Assembly: GCA_010015655.1 (NCBI GenBank)
Contig: ML976669.1
Coordinates: 1 to 64,000, forward strand
Length of the DNA: 64,000 nt
Direction: 5' to 3'
Origin: Bimuria novae-zelandiae CBS 107.79
Taxonomy: Eukaryota > Ascomycota > Dothideomycetes > Pleosporales > Didymosphaeriaceae
Shown here: positions 32,201-44,400 of the stretch, in pieces
Layout: each line of letters opens with the position of its first letter
Position numbering within the stretch: position 1 is the stretch's first letter
The notes under the pieces: model-generated
What the model saw: the letters and a program-made list of their open reading frames with translations, nothing else
Told to the model about the DNA's origin: nothing
The model's database searches: none
Position numbers and translations under genes: made by a program

Positions 32201-33340
32201 GGAGCTAAATACTTCACGAAATTCGACGTCCGGGATAGATTTTATAGGATTTAAATTGCGAAAGGGTACGAGTGGAAAACGGCGTTCTGCACACGATATA
32301 GCCTTTTCGAGTACACGGTTATACCTATAGGGCTAACTAACGCACTAGCAACCTTCTAGGCGTTAATAAATTAAGTACTATATAAATACTTAGACGTATT
32401 CTACACGGCGTACCTCGACGATATCTTAATATACTTACACGGAATCTTGGAAGAGCACAAAGGACATGTACGTAAAGTACTATAGAAGTTACAAGAGTAT
32501 TAATTACTCCTACACCCTAAGAAGTGCGAGTTCTATATTACTAAGACGGAATATTTAGGATTTGTGATATCCCGAGAAGGTGTCAAGATGGACCCGAAAA
32601 AGATCGCGATAATAGAAAAATAGCCACTATTATAATTAGTAAAAGACATCTAGTCTTTCTTAGGCTTTACTAACTTCTATCGCAAATTTATTAGGAACTA
32701 CTTAAAGACAACCGCTCCGTTAACGGAACTTATAAAGATAGGGAAATAGCGACCTTTATAAAAGGCAGAAATAGCGGCTTTTAAGCAGCTTAAACGCCTA
32801 TTCCTAATAGCACCCCTACTACAGATGTACGACCCAGAGCGGCGACATTGTATCTACACGGATGCATTGGACTATGCGCTAGGGGCCGTATTATTACAAA
32901 AGTGCGACGATAGTAAATAGAGACCTGTCTTCTATTACGCACGTAAGCTCTTAGGAGTAGAACTAAATTATAAGATTTACGACAAGGAGTTGCTCGCAAT
33001 TGTTAACTATTTTAAGTAATAAGAAGCGTAGCTTAAAGGAGTAAAGCACTAAATAGAGGTCTTTTTAAATTACCTTAACCTTACGCGCTTTACAACCATA
33101 AAGAAGCTTAATTAATAACAGGCTAGATAGTTAGAATAGATAGCGGAATTCGACTTTCGTATTACCTATTTACCTAGTAACTTAAACGCTATAGTAGACG
33201 CACTTAGCAAGCGTTTAGATCTTATAAAAAAAGATAATAGAAGTAACTATATTATAATCCTAACCTACGCGAAGGACGGAACCCTTTACTATAATAAGAC
33301 ATAACTCGCGCTAGCACTAGAAGCATAGCGCGCGGATCTT
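29300..33340 (+). pseudogene. Gypsy Gag-protease-RT-RNase H remnant
   Basis: Gag runs from about 29300. A CCHC knuckle near 30197 is altered (CLQYGKLGYFAKDYN, with Cys and His lost). A segment with Cys/His spacing (WWQCTRKGC..., later LNCPQHG) lies between Gag and protease at about 30420-31040. The protease motif has become LINLGADACLI near 31345. RT reads FPILFVRKKDGRL near 32076, [20 protein letters not shown] near 32215, and the catalytic YLDDILIY near 32412 is intact. RNase H has YTDALDYALGAVL near 32858 and ends AIVDALSKR near 33190. Dozens of TAG/TAA sit where Gln or Trp is expected, so no polyprotein can be made. Confidence 0.85.
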
Positions 33341-33479
33341 ACCTATTAACGTGTCCGTGCGCGTGCCAAGCCACTTCGCGTAACAAGCCACCCAACACCA
33401 TAACAGCTCATGCAAGAATGAGGCTGCAGAACTACCTACAAATAATATTATTATAAGATTTTCTACTAGGGTAGTTAAT

Positions 33480-34226
33480 TAATAGCTGCGATTAATTTGC
33501 ACTACTTAAATCTATCTAAAAGCTTAACGTCGCGGCCGCTGCGTGTAGATTTGCTCGGGGCAGTAGATGCGCCCTCTGAGGCCTCCCCAATATCTATAGT
33601 ATCAACAACACGTTTTGGACGCTTTCTGCTCTGTGCAGATGGCTGAGAAGCCTTTCTCTTACACCTTTAGGATAGTTGTAGAGCTTTTTCTGCGTCGCGG
33701 GCAGACTTCTAGGCAGCGCGCTGAGCTGCCTTTTCAGCCTTCTCCTTCTCCTTCGCCTTCTTAGCTGCCTTTCGCGTATTACGCTTTTCCTGCTGCATTT
33801 TCTCCTTATATAGCTTAGCTACCTTCTTTAGCTCTGCTATTTTTGCTTTTTAAAGCTGCTGCTGCTTATCCTTTTATTCCTTAATAGATTAACGAACACG
33901 TGCCTCCCTCACCTTCCTTAGTAACTATAAGATAGCCCTACTCTAATACTCCTAGCGCTGTTAGAGATCTAGAGTCTTACCCTTCTTTTTGCGCTTCTCC
34001 TTAATAGATAATGCCTGCTTAATCCCATCTATCTCATGCTTAAGTAGCTTATTTTGGATAGATAGGTGGTGGAGCGATTAACGAAGCTTCTTTGTATCTT
34101 AACTACCCTGATCCTTCACTACTAATTATACAAGCCTATCCATCTTTCTCCAGTCATGATCGCTAAGCCCTAATGAGGAGTTATCGCCTGATTCTTAATC
34201 CTGGGCGAACCTATCCAGGATAGGAT
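33480..34226 (-). pseudogene. Pogo-3 transposase C-terminal part, separated by insertions
   Basis: Reading from 34226 leftwards: PILDRFAQD, LGLSDHDWRKMDRLV, then a long Lys/Ala/Glu coiled-coil-like tail (AELKKVAKLYKEKMQQEKRN, KAAKKAKEKEKAEKAAQRAA) and KRKASQPSAQSRKRPKR. This is the standard C-terminus of fungal Pogo transposases. It joins to the right-hand part at the target sequence TAGGATCAGGTGGC. A few Gln codons are now stops. Confidence 0.8.
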
Positions 34227-34899
34227 TAGGATCAGGTGGCTTGGTTGGTTGGTTAGTTGGTATTTATTTTACGTCTCTTTAATAGGGATTAAGTCCACTA
34301 TCTCGCCTCCTAAAGGGCATATACGACGTGCTAAGCTATAGAATTACAGTGCTAATACACTACCCTAGAAAGCATTTCTTGCCTGCGCGGGTATTACTAC
34401 CATTTTGGAACTATAGCTCCCCTTCTAGTTAGGGAGGCTGAGCGATGTATGTATATTAGGGTGGTTTCCTTGCATTTTAAGGCATCTATGTGCTAAGAGA
34501 GAGAGAGAGCGAGTGTGTGTGTGTATATATGTGTGTGTAGGGGGAGGGGAAAGAGAGGAAGAGGGGTAGGGAGTATTATAACTATTATGCTAGACCTAGT
34601 TCTTACTAGGTGCTATATTGCTTGTTACTATTGCAGGGCTGCAGGAGCTAGCGGGGACAAATCTTAGTGTAGTACTATATAAGTTAGGTGAAGGCTTTAA
34701 AGGCCTCTGGATCCCCTAGCAGCACCGCAGTATACGCCAGGCCGTTAGCCCGGCTGGATAGTAGTGTAGGTAGTCGAAGTAGCTATCTACTAAAGGCCCC
34801 TAGGGTCTTGCGGTAGAGCGCAAGGTGCTCTGGTGTCTTGTCCTATCTATATAAGCAGGTAAGGTTTGCATCCTTATAGTTATACTTTTAGTAGTACTA

Positions 34900-35312
34900 G
34901 GCAAAATCCCCATGTCTAGACTAGATAGAAAGTAGTCTAGCTAGGATAGCTCTTAGTAGGTCTAGTTCCTTTAGACTGCTGCGTGGTGCATAGTCTAGGT
35001 GCTAGCTTTTATACCATCTAGAGAGTTTGTTCTTTTTGTCAGACTACTAGATCTGCTATGTGTGTTATAATATCTTGCGGGCAATTATCTTAATGCCTAA
35101 GAGTGTAGGCAAAGCAGCTTTACCCGTTAGGGGTAATAGGTGTTAGGCTTCTAGGTTAGCTAATCTGTCTGCTGCCTTATTTCCTTTAATGCCTAGGTGT
35201 CCAGGGGCCTATTTAATAGAGACGTTGTGAGTCTCCATAGCGCCATGGCACTCCAAAAAGGCCTATTAAGAGGTAGGGGGTGAATCGCCCCTTAGGCACC
35301 ATATAACTAAGG
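34900..35312 (-). pseudogene. LINE A RNase H segment, beyond the copia insertion
   Basis: The minus-strand reading THNVSIK(stop)APGHLGIKGNK, then AADRLANLEA, near 35240-35150 matches the C-terminal RNase H / PGHxGIxGNExAD motif of Tad-like LINEs. The stop stands where Trp is usual. It is the continuation of the RT polyprotein interrupted at the TGCTG target. Confidence 0.8.
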
Positions 35313-35317
35313 TGCTG

Positions 35318-35522
35318 TGTCGCGGTAAGCAGAGCTAGACAGTACGCAGGAAAATTAAAGGATTGAACTAAGGTTGTACTATCTAGGAACTACAGAAGGT
35401 ATAGGTGCACAGGCACAAACAACGCTAGTCCTAGATAGGTGTCATGCTATTAGAAAGGTAAGCTGTAGTTGAGTAAGGGTAGCTGCAACTATCGCACAGA
35501 GAAAGAGCTATAAACCGTAACA
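35318..35522 (-). repeat. Copia-1 3' LTR
   Basis: TGTCGCGGTAAGC...CCGTAACA on the plus strand. The inner end was probably CCGTGACA, now changed by a G-to-A transition. It matches 41235-41439 closely. Confidence 0.95.
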
Positions 35523-35531
35523 CACCCCCCA
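35523..35531 (-). promoter_or_regulatory. Copia-1 polypurine tract
   Basis: On the minus strand TGGGGGGTG stands directly upstream of the 3' LTR, the expected position of the plus-strand primer. Confidence 0.75.
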
Positions 35532-35553
35532 GCTAGCGTGGACGCCCAGGTAG

Positions 35554-36161
35554 TAGTAGTAGTAGTAGTATTGATTAACGTCCAGGAACGTAACGTTCTA
35601 GCCTCCCGTGGGGCATGGGGACGTGCTAAGCTGTATTTACAGAAAGCATTTCGTGCCTGCCGGCTGGCTACCATCAGAGTAGCCTTGTTGTACATAGCCC
35701 ATCCTCCCTTTAATAGGTCTACCTGCTACTACAGGCACCTAGATACCTATAGTAGCCGGCCCTCATCTGTGAGGGTGTTGTTGTTCTGCCCCTCTCTCCC
35801 TCGCCCTTGTAGCTCTGCTCCCGTACTGTCTTCCTCCCCCTACCTCGTACGAAGTAGGACCTCGTACGAGTTAGCAAGCTGCCTTGTACCTTGAGTAAAA
35901 ACCTCGTAGGGGAAAACCTCAAGCTTGAACAAGTAGTAGTAGTCGCCTGAGCGGTACTTAGTTTGGGTGAAAGGTTTTGACCAAGTCTTGGCAGAGCGAA
36001 AACTCTGCATCTTGGCTTTTGGTCTCTTTATCGCAACAGCGCCAGCTTTTTGCGGATAAAGAACGTGATTCTAGTAATCAGCTTGTTCAGGCGAACAATT
36101 TCATACTACAGGAACCCCCCACACGGTCGTGTGGGTGGAATCACGATTTTGGTGTTCCTGT
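35554..36161 (-). mobile_element. SINE-like non-LTR element, copy 2, inside copia-1
   Basis: This is the inverted, nearly identical partner of 18120-18734, with its 5' end at about 36161 and its TAC-repeat tail at 35554. The duplication GTGGACGCCCAGGTAG stands at 35538-35553 and 36162-36177; its edge overlaps the tail repeat, so the ends are uncertain by a few bases. It lies between the copia Pol stop and the polypurine tract, in the same sense as copia. Confidence 0.87.
36064..36160 (-). ncRNA. Predicted HDV-like double pseudoknot, copy 2
   Basis: The same four helices as in copy 1 are present with unchanged bases: P1 strand CAGGAAC at 36160-36154 and P2 strand GAATCACG at 36071-36064. Identity between copies means no covariation evidence. 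Confidence 0.42.
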
Positions 36162-36189
36162 GTGGACGCCCAGGTAGGGAGTTAATAAT

Positions 36190-39100
36190 AGCTAATTAGT
36201 ATTAGTGTATATAGATACTATTAAGATTGTTGCCATTAGTTTGACGCAGGCCCTTTAGACGCTTAGTAATATTAATAAGGCTAATTTGGCGGACGAAGTC
36301 TATAAACTTCTGCTTAGGCAAGATCTTTGTAAGTCTATTGGCAGGCATATAGTTGGTGGGGACCTATTTAACGTTAATACGAGAGGCTTCGACTTCCTGT
36401 CGAATCTAGAGCTAGTAGATATTAACATGTTTAACCTTCGTATAAAGCTTGTCTTGCTATTTAGTAATAATACCAACGGTCTGCTAATTGTCACACCAGA
36501 TAGTAGGTATACAGTCGAGAGTAAGGTTAATACTAGAGAAGAATCGCATCCATTCTTCCATTTGCAAGCCAGTAAGTGATAGAGCTAGTAATTTAGATTT
36601 TATAGTTAATTTTGTAACTATGCGTTGTACTGTTAACTTCTAGTTAATTATTAGTCCTCTGAACTTAAAAGCATAGCCTTAAGAGCTTCGGCGAGTCTTA
36701 GGCTTGTTAGCGTATAAGGCGTTAGAGGATCTAAAGAAGAGAGGATCGCGATATGTTGGATCGTTAGATAGATACTCAGCCATGTCCTGCGCGCTGGAAG
36801 AGGCCTCAAGTGCGAGAGCCTTTGTGCTGAGCAGGTATTGCCAGGTCTGGCGTATCTTTGAGACGTGAGACTATCCTGGGTTGGTGAGATGGCAAGCGAA
36901 CACAACGTGCGTTCGAGCGACGTTAGGTCTGCCCCAGACAGCGATATATGCAAGAGAGCCAACTAGTTACTAATAGAGCTTTGTTCGCGATAAATTAGGT
37001 TCCTTAGTAGACTATGGTAGCTAGTTCTTTGCTAGTAGAATGTCTGGAGCCTTGCCTATAGCTTCGATGCTGAATCGAGCGTATACCTTGTCGATAAACG
37101 CGTCTTAGACTAGCCACGTCTTGTGCAGGGCTTGATCGCGTATAATGCGGATTCCGAGAAACTAGGTAAGGTCTCCTATAGCTTTGATATTATATAGGTC
37201 CACCAGATCCTTCTCAAAAGACCTGTGGTAATAGGCATTAGACTAATAATATGCCATGATAATGTCGTTAATATAGACGAATAGGATAAGCTAGTGGCTC
37301 GTGTACAAGCAAGGAAAGCCTTTAACTGGCTTTAGACCCAGCTTAACAAGTTGTTGACGTAGTTTATTATACTATAGTAGTGATGACTCCTTTAGGCCGT
37401 ACAGGGCGCGGAGCACCAGCATAATCTCGCCTTTAGTATGGCGGAATGGCTTAGGTGTTTTAGCGTATAGCTTCTAATTAATCTCAGCGTTTAGGAAGGC
37501 AGTAGGAATATCGTACTGCTTTAGCTTTAGATTAAAGTAATTAGCGATTGTAATAAAAGCGCGAAAGTTACGAATCGCGAGTGTAGCAGCGTACGTGTTA
37601 TTAAGCGGAGCTTAAAGATCTCCTTAAATAACAAGTTAAGCTTTAAACTGTAAGAGGTATCCTTTTTCGTCGATCTTGTATGCGAATATTTATATTAACG
37701 GTAGCACCTTAGCGTCTATAGAGGCCTTTGTTTTTGTAGTCTTCCTAAAGACTCCTTTGGCGCGTAGAGCTTGCCACTCAACCTCTATAGCGCGTCGAAA
37801 TTAATTACTAAATGTGTATATTTTAAGCTGCTTTATTGCCTTTAGCAGAGGTGGCAGCTGCGATTAATAGATTCTTAGTATCTTATCTATAGTAGGTATA
37901 GAGCGAATCTTAGTTAAAAATATATAGAGATAGTTAATAAGAGGTGTAGCTCCTAGCGCTATTGCGTATGTGTAAATTATAAAGTTATTTAGATCTTTCT
38001 GCTTTCGATTGCGTTTGCTAGTGATAATTAAGCTCGTGTTAGTTAGGTCTAGGTTAACGTCTCGTGGAGCTCTCTCGCCGCGTTGGCGATAGCCCTCGGG
38101 TACTTTATCACTCTCAGGAGTGTGATTGCTTGTGGCAGTAGACATTATAGGTCTTAGAGTAGGCAGCTGTTGCTATTGCTGTGTTGATTTGAATGCGTTG
38201 TCTATCTGTTTACCCCCCACCTGGGAGCCTGCAGCTTTCGAAGCTGAGGTCGTAGGTGTCTCTACTAGGTGGCGACGTTGACGAGCAGTTAACAGATCTT
38301 TAATACTAACATTATTATGTTAATATTCTTCTAAATATTTAAGTAGTTTAATTACCTCTTTAAGTACTAATCCTAACGCATACCTATCTATCCTATTAAA
38401 GAAGAGTGTAGGCTCGAATACGACGTCGCGGGTGACGATAATAGTGTCTTTTATAGGTAGCTAGATGCGGAAGATATTAGTGCCTTAGTAGCTAACGAGG
38501 TGGCTAATTAGAGTGCGTAATTTAAGCTTGTTAGCAGCTCTTAGATCGCGATTATAGACGTAGGCGCGATAGCTGATAGGCCTTATATAAGTAATAAGTG
38601 GTTTTCGTTCTTATACTACCTCGTATGGTGTCTTCCATCCTAGTGCTTTAGTAGGCGTGCGATTAAGTATATATGCGGCGGTGCGATACAGCTCATGTAA
38701 TAGACTCTTTGGCAGATTGGCGTGTATGCGCATAGCGCGAGCTCGCTAAGTGAGTACTCCGCCAGCGCGTTCGATTAGTCCATTTGGCTCCTTTGTTCTG
38801 GCTAGTGCTGGCTTATACAGCATACCCAGCTTTTCTGTTATGTTAATAAGATCGTTTCTAAATCCTTTCTCGTTGTCGCATTAAATGGCGACTACGTCAG
38901 CGTTGTACACGCGCTGAATCCTTTGTATTAAAGATATAAACTAACGTATAAGAGTTAACTTATCCTTGTGGCGTATTGTGGCGATCTCATGCCACTTCGA
39001 GTATTTGTCTATAGAGTGTAGGGCGTATTTGCTGCCATCGATGCATTCCTCTCCCATAGGGACAATATAAATAATGTCTATTATAATTCGATAGAATGGT

Positions 39101-41028
39101 TATTGTGCACAGCTCTCAGCCGGGCGTCTTAAGATAATATAAGTTATTTGAGCTTTAATACATGTTTAACAGAGACAGTCTATGTGTTCTCCTATTAGTT
39201 AAACGCTAGTGATATTTGCCTCTAGTTATTTAACTGCCTTATAGCCTGGGTGGCCCCAGATCTAATGTGCAACACGTTAGTTAACGACGTTAGTTAGCTT
39301 TAGTACGTACGACGGGCGATATAATGCTCTAAACGTACTTAATAGTGGGTGTAGAAGCGATAACGGCGGTCGGCGTAATAGCTTAGCATCGATTAGCCAG
39401 TGTCCTCTATTGTACTTGAGTTGTGCGATGACGTAGGACGGTTAATACATGTACAGGACATCGCGGCCAGAGTTAAAGTGGATAGACTCTATACGACAGC
39501 GAGCGAGTCCCAAAACGCTTGTAAGAAAGCCTTCGACGTACGCGACGTGCGTTAGCTCTAGCGTCTATAGTCTATGTGGTGTACGAGCGACGAGTTTTAT
39601 CGTGCCCCAAGCCGTGATAAGGATGTGGCTGTTACTAGCATGGAGGTAGCAACGCTTTGGATTGTCGTTTATCCTCTTCCAGCCGTGCCATGACTCTGTA
39701 TTGATAACGTGGGTGTTCGACCCTGGATCAACGATCTATTGATTGAGAAGCTTAGTCTTGTCAGTGTCATCTCCAACCATCACTGTAAGCTCTCCTTTAG
39801 GCTCAGTATTAGTGTCTATCGTGATTACGTTCGAGTCGTCGTTCGATTGCTCCTCGAGAGATTCGATTTCGAGAGAATTAGGTTGATTGAAACTTATGTG
39901 TAATAGGCTAACAACTGCCACAAATGTACTACTATCCTCAGCAGGAGCTTGGCCGTTGTTAATTTGTAACGATATAGTGTTCTAAGGTTATTGGGCTGCC
40001 TATTTAGCTAGAGTAGTCTCTATGCGCTTATTAACCTTAGGATCCTTTTATGCTTCTTTAACCTTTTACACAGCCTTAGCAGTAGGCTGATAGTCCTTTA
40101 GACGTCGTAGGTTTTGTGGGTTAAGAATAAAGTAATTAGTGTACTAGTGCCTCTTCCCGCAGACATAGTTTCTAGATGGCTTGTCTTGGTCACGACTGCT
40201 ACCTTGGCTGTTGGCATGTTTAGCATTAACTTGCCTTGTGACTCTAAGCTTAGCAGCGGAGACTGCCAGTCTAGTAGAGTGTGGCTTTGTACGGCGTAGA
40301 TAGGTGGTTATCTTGGCGACGTAAGTCTTTAGAGATGAGATCTTGGTAGTAGTGCCTCGCGCTTTATGCTTAAAGATCTCTTGTAGGCAGGACGTGGCGT
40401 ACTCTTAATTAAGTGTCTTGTAGGTAATAAGGAAGTCTTCTTATAGTTAATTACTATTAGTCTTAGGTAGGCTAATAGCCTTGCCCTAAACTATAATATA
40501 TACTTAGTCTAATAGCTATTGCTCGATCTTCTTCGCAGCTCGTGGCGCAGTCTTAAGGGTGTTATATTTATTAGCTAGCTTACGACGGCGTGTCGCGTCT
40601 ATAAGATAAAAGAACTTTTTAAGTGTGACTAGTTAGTCGTACGGGGTATCGTAATTCTTAATTAGGTGTATATAACGTGTAGCAATTATCTTGCTAATAT
40701 CTATGTTTAGGTTAGCTAGTGCCTTTATTTAAGTGCGGTACTTAGTGCGGCGGCGTTCCTATTAATCGCATTCCTATTAATAGGATTCTTAATCGTTAGC
40801 GGTAAGGTAAGAGAGCCTAGTAGCTTTAAGCTCGTAATTAGTAAGTTAAGGCTTAATTAGCTCCTGTAGCTTAGGGAGATTCTCCTTCGCTATATTAGGG
40901 TTAATATACTGCCAGAGACCGTGGCGGTTGGCAACGTCTTGGCGAATAAACAACCAGGTAAACTAGTCGTCTGGTGTGTTCAGGACGACAGTAACTCGCG
41001 TCATAGTGGGGTCGGACTCAGTAGCCAT
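36190..41028 (-). pseudogene. Copia-1 Gag-Pol remnant
   Basis: A start at 41028 opens MATESDPTMTRVTVVLNTPD with a stop where Trp is expected next. Integrase pieces lie near 39070-38600: GEECIDGSKYALHSIDKYSK and EPNGLIERAGG. RT pieces lie near 37800-37250: VEWQALRAKGVFRKT, YDIPTAFLNAEIN, LRALYGLKESSLL and the catalytic region YINDIIMAYY. The RNase H end near 36960-36280 has GSLAYIAVWGRPNVARTHVV and EVEASRINVK(stop)VPTNYMPA. Plus-strand open frames in this region are antisense. Confidence 0.85.
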
Positions 41029-41223
41029 TACAGAGGCTATAGTCGACTGTATCAATGGATTCAGGCAGAGATCCTAGTATGTGCGTTGTGAAGAACGCGG
41101 TAAACAGATGCGTCGTGGAGAACGCGGTAACAGGTGCGTTATAAAGAACGCGGTATAGTAACGTGCAACTCGTGAGTAGAGTGACGTTATAGCAGCAGGT
41201 GAGAACAATCCAGGGTGCAATCC

Positions 41224-41234
41224 GGGCTTATAAC
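41224..41234 (-). promoter_or_regulatory. Copia-1 primer-binding site (Met-tRNA anticodon-arm type)
   Basis: Directly inside the 5' LTR the minus strand reads GTTATAAGCCC. The complement of a Met-tRNA anticodon region (GGGCTCATAAC) would be GTTATGAGCCC, one transition away. Copia of Drosophila is known to use a half initiator tRNA cut in the anticodon loop; the same usage is inferred here. Confidence 0.55.
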
Positions 41235-41439
41235 TGTCGCGGTAAGCAGAGCTGGACAGTACGCAGGAAAATTAAAGGATTAAACTAAGGTTATACTATC
41301 TAGGAACTACAAAAGGTATAGGTGCACAGGCACAAACAACGCTAGTCCCAGATAGGTGTTATGCTATCAGAAAGGTAAGCTGTAGTCGAGTAAGGGTAGC
41401 TACAACTATCGCACAGAGAAAGAGCTATAAACCGTGACA
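41235..41439 (-). repeat. Copia-1 5' LTR
   Basis: 205 bp, TGTCGCGGTAAGC...CCGTGACA on the plus strand. It is the upstream LTR relative to the minus-strand coding direction and is followed in that direction by the primer-binding site. Confidence 0.95.
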
Positions 41440-41444
41440 TGCTG

Positions 41445-44400
41445 TCTATACATAGCCAGATTTAACAGGTATTAAACTCTAGTTGTCTTATAGTGTGCTA
41501 GAAGCCTCTCTATGCTCCTACTGCCTTAGCGTTAAAGACGTATAAGGTAGAGTTAAGTAACCCGCGTCTAGTCTGTAGTTGCTTTTCGTTCTAATATACT
41601 GTAAAGCTATAGGTCACCCGCTTTTCTCCTTCCTTTATGTACTGTTTAGAGCTATCTAAGAAGATAGTCACGTCTAGTAGTAAGAGATAGGCCTACTATA
41701 TATTAAAAGCCTTAGCTATAGTCTTCTTGTCTATGCTAAGCGTTAGGTCAGTTTAGCAGCTAGTTAAGTAGTAAGGGGCTGTGAGTGTAGTCCTAAGGAT
41801 TTCTAATAGAAGAGATACTATCTATTAGACTTTTATCTTAACTCGCTGGGGTTGTCCAGTTTTTACGCCCCTATTTACTATATGTACTAATATGCGCCTA
41901 GTGAGAGGATAGTCTATATTTATAGTTTATAAGTAGGTTGCAAATCTAAGTTTAGCTTCCTCTAGTGCTACTATTGCAGACAGTAGTCCGGCGTCTTAAA
42001 AGAGTGCAGCTATAGGGGTTGTTCTTTACGCTAGTAGAATGCCCCTTGCTACTATAGCTAGTGTCTTATCTATAGTAGCTATATACTATCTAATGTAAGC
42101 GCTGACCTCTTGAGGCCTGCCTGGTTTAAGTATATGTGGCTATTTAGTGCGGCCTCTGTACCAGCATTCAGTCCCATACAGAAGCGATGAGTATACACAG
42201 GCAATAGTGGCCTTGCGGAGGGAGCTAGCTGGTGGTCTATAGGTAGTCCTGGCCAGACTACAAATATAATAGGCTACCCTAGTAGCTTTTGCAGTGCGTG
42301 TGGCTATATATTGTCTAAAGGTAAGTCTGCGGTCAAACCACACTCCTAACTAACGTAGGGCTGGCTAGCTGTGCTCTCTACTTAGGAGGATAGGGTAAAT
42401 TATAAGCTACTTATTTATAATACATGGTGGTGCGTAGCTGCTTCGCTGTCTAGTTAGGTGTATTATTTCCTGCTTTTCTAGGTAAAGGTAACCTTATTAG
42501 CCTCGCCCTATGCTCTAATCTGCCTTAGATCTAATGCTAGGAGCTCGACGTTGTTGTTTATAGAGTATAAGGCCTGGTATAGACATATATCGTCTGCATA
42601 TCCAAACCTCCGTTCTGTGTCCATAGATAGTAGCTCTGCTAGGTACAGTGTATATAGGACAGGGGAGAGAGGCGAGCCTTAGGGTATGCCACAGGCGATA
42701 GGGTAGCTAGGGGTAGTAACCTGTCTAAGGCGGACCCGAACCCTCCGATTAGTGAGGAATAAGTCTACAAAGAGCATGGTCCTTTGTGGCCAGCCCTGTT
42801 AGGCCATTTAGTGTAGCAGGCGGTTCTTAAGGAGCGCATCAAAGGCGCCTTAAATATCTAGGGTAACTATAGTGACATGCTTTCTAAGTACCTATACTAC
42901 TTTAGTGTTGTGGGTGAACGCTGTAGTAAGGTCTGCTATAAAGCGCTTTAGAAGGGCGCTGCCATGCTAGGGGCTAAGGATCTTATGTGTTATAGCGGTC
43001 CACGCAATTTGTCTAGCTATTATTTATTTAAGTCCCTTTCTAATGCAAAAGAGAAGCGCTATAGGTCTCTAAGAGCGGGGTAATGTTTAGTCTATCTTCC
43101 CTGTCTTTAGTATTATTACTACCTTGGCAAGCTTCTACTATGCTGGGAAGTGGTTAAGCTTAAGGCATTGCTAGAAGATTCTTTATATAAGTTCCCTAAC
43201 CTGAGCCTAGCAGGCACGGAGTAGTCGCATAGTAGAGCAATTAGTGCCTGGTAAGGTGCTTAAGACTCCTACTATGTTTCGTTTAGTTTCCTCTAGTAAG
43301 ATGTGTGTGCTCTACGGGAGGGCATTTGCATTCTCCTGGTCTAGGTAGTGTCTAAGGTTATCCTCTGCTATGTACTAGTTAAGGACTTCCTCTCTAAGAG
43401 CCTCTGCCTTCTCTAGGGGGTCTAATATTATCCTGTTATTTATAATAAGAGGAGTGTCTTAGTTCTCTAGTGTAAGCTTGTGCTAGGTAATAATCTTAAA
43501 CAGGTCCTTATTATCCTTAGTATTATTAATGACATGCCTCTAGTACTGCCTCTTAGCCTGTTAGACGGTAGTCTTGAAGGCCTGTCTCTCCTCTAGTAGA
43601 CTGCCAGAGCAGAGTAGCCTAGCATATTTATAGGCCTGGTAGGCAGTTTTGCACTTCTTGGTCCACTATGGTGTAGCGCGGCCTTCCTTACGATCGAGCT
43701 TGCCTGCTGTCTATACAGAGTGCTGTATGGTCTCTATAAGCAGCGTAACGCATTCCTCTAGCTATGCTGCATCCTGTGTTACAAGCGGGTCTAGGATGTT
43801 CTAGACACCTATTTCTACTAGCCTAGTGAATTTAGGTAGGCTTGCCTTAGGGACTCTGTAGTAGTACTGTTCTAGATGCGGAGTGCCTGGTGTGGAGAGA
43901 GGGACAGAGGTTACTATTGTCTTATAGTCTAAGCCGCTGTGCATGCTAGCATTAATAGCAGACTAGGTAAATAGGATATTAGAGAAGGTAAGGTTAAGGA
44001 CATAGCCAGCGCAGTATGTTAGCTGCCCTGGCACACTAATATAGTCTATAAACGCGTTAGTAGCCTATCTAGCTAGCTTTACACCTCTATTAGCTGTAGT
44101 AGTGGTAGGCTTAAAGGATTTATGTCTAGCGTTAAAGTCTCCTCCTATAAGGCAGAGTTAAGGGGGTATAAGATATGTAACGTATTGGATAACGTGTAGG
44201 GTGTGTGGCTGTCTGTAGCAGTTAAGTATTGCCACTCTATTTACTATAGCCTACAGCATGTCTAGGTGGTTAAGGCTCTTTCTAGCCTAGTATCGTAGGT
44301 GGCATCCTTTGCGGATGTAGGTCATTACCCTAGGGCGGGCTGAGCCTAGTGTGTTAGGGCTGTCCTAGGTGCTGATAGGTGCTAGGTGTGTAAAACTAGG

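Larger units (their letters stand above)
35318..41439 (-). mobile_element. Copia-1 LTR retrotransposon inserted in LINE A
   Basis: Two 205-bp LTRs (35318-35522, 41235-41439) enclose a Ty1/copia Gag-Pol on the minus strand. The target duplication TGCTG stands at 35313-35317 and 41440-41444. The primer-binding and polypurine sites are visible. Without the SINE-like insert the element is about 5.5 kb. Three solo LTRs of the family lie elsewhere in the window (179, 6399, 14539). Confidence 0.95.

Noticed and set aside
34496..34545. (GA)n/(GT)n tract as a regulatory element
   Set aside because: It is a plain microsatellite in the LINE A 3' part.
39449..40299. Plus-strand frames of 61-66 codons
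   Set aside because: They are antisense to the copia-1 integrase/Gag region on the minus strand.
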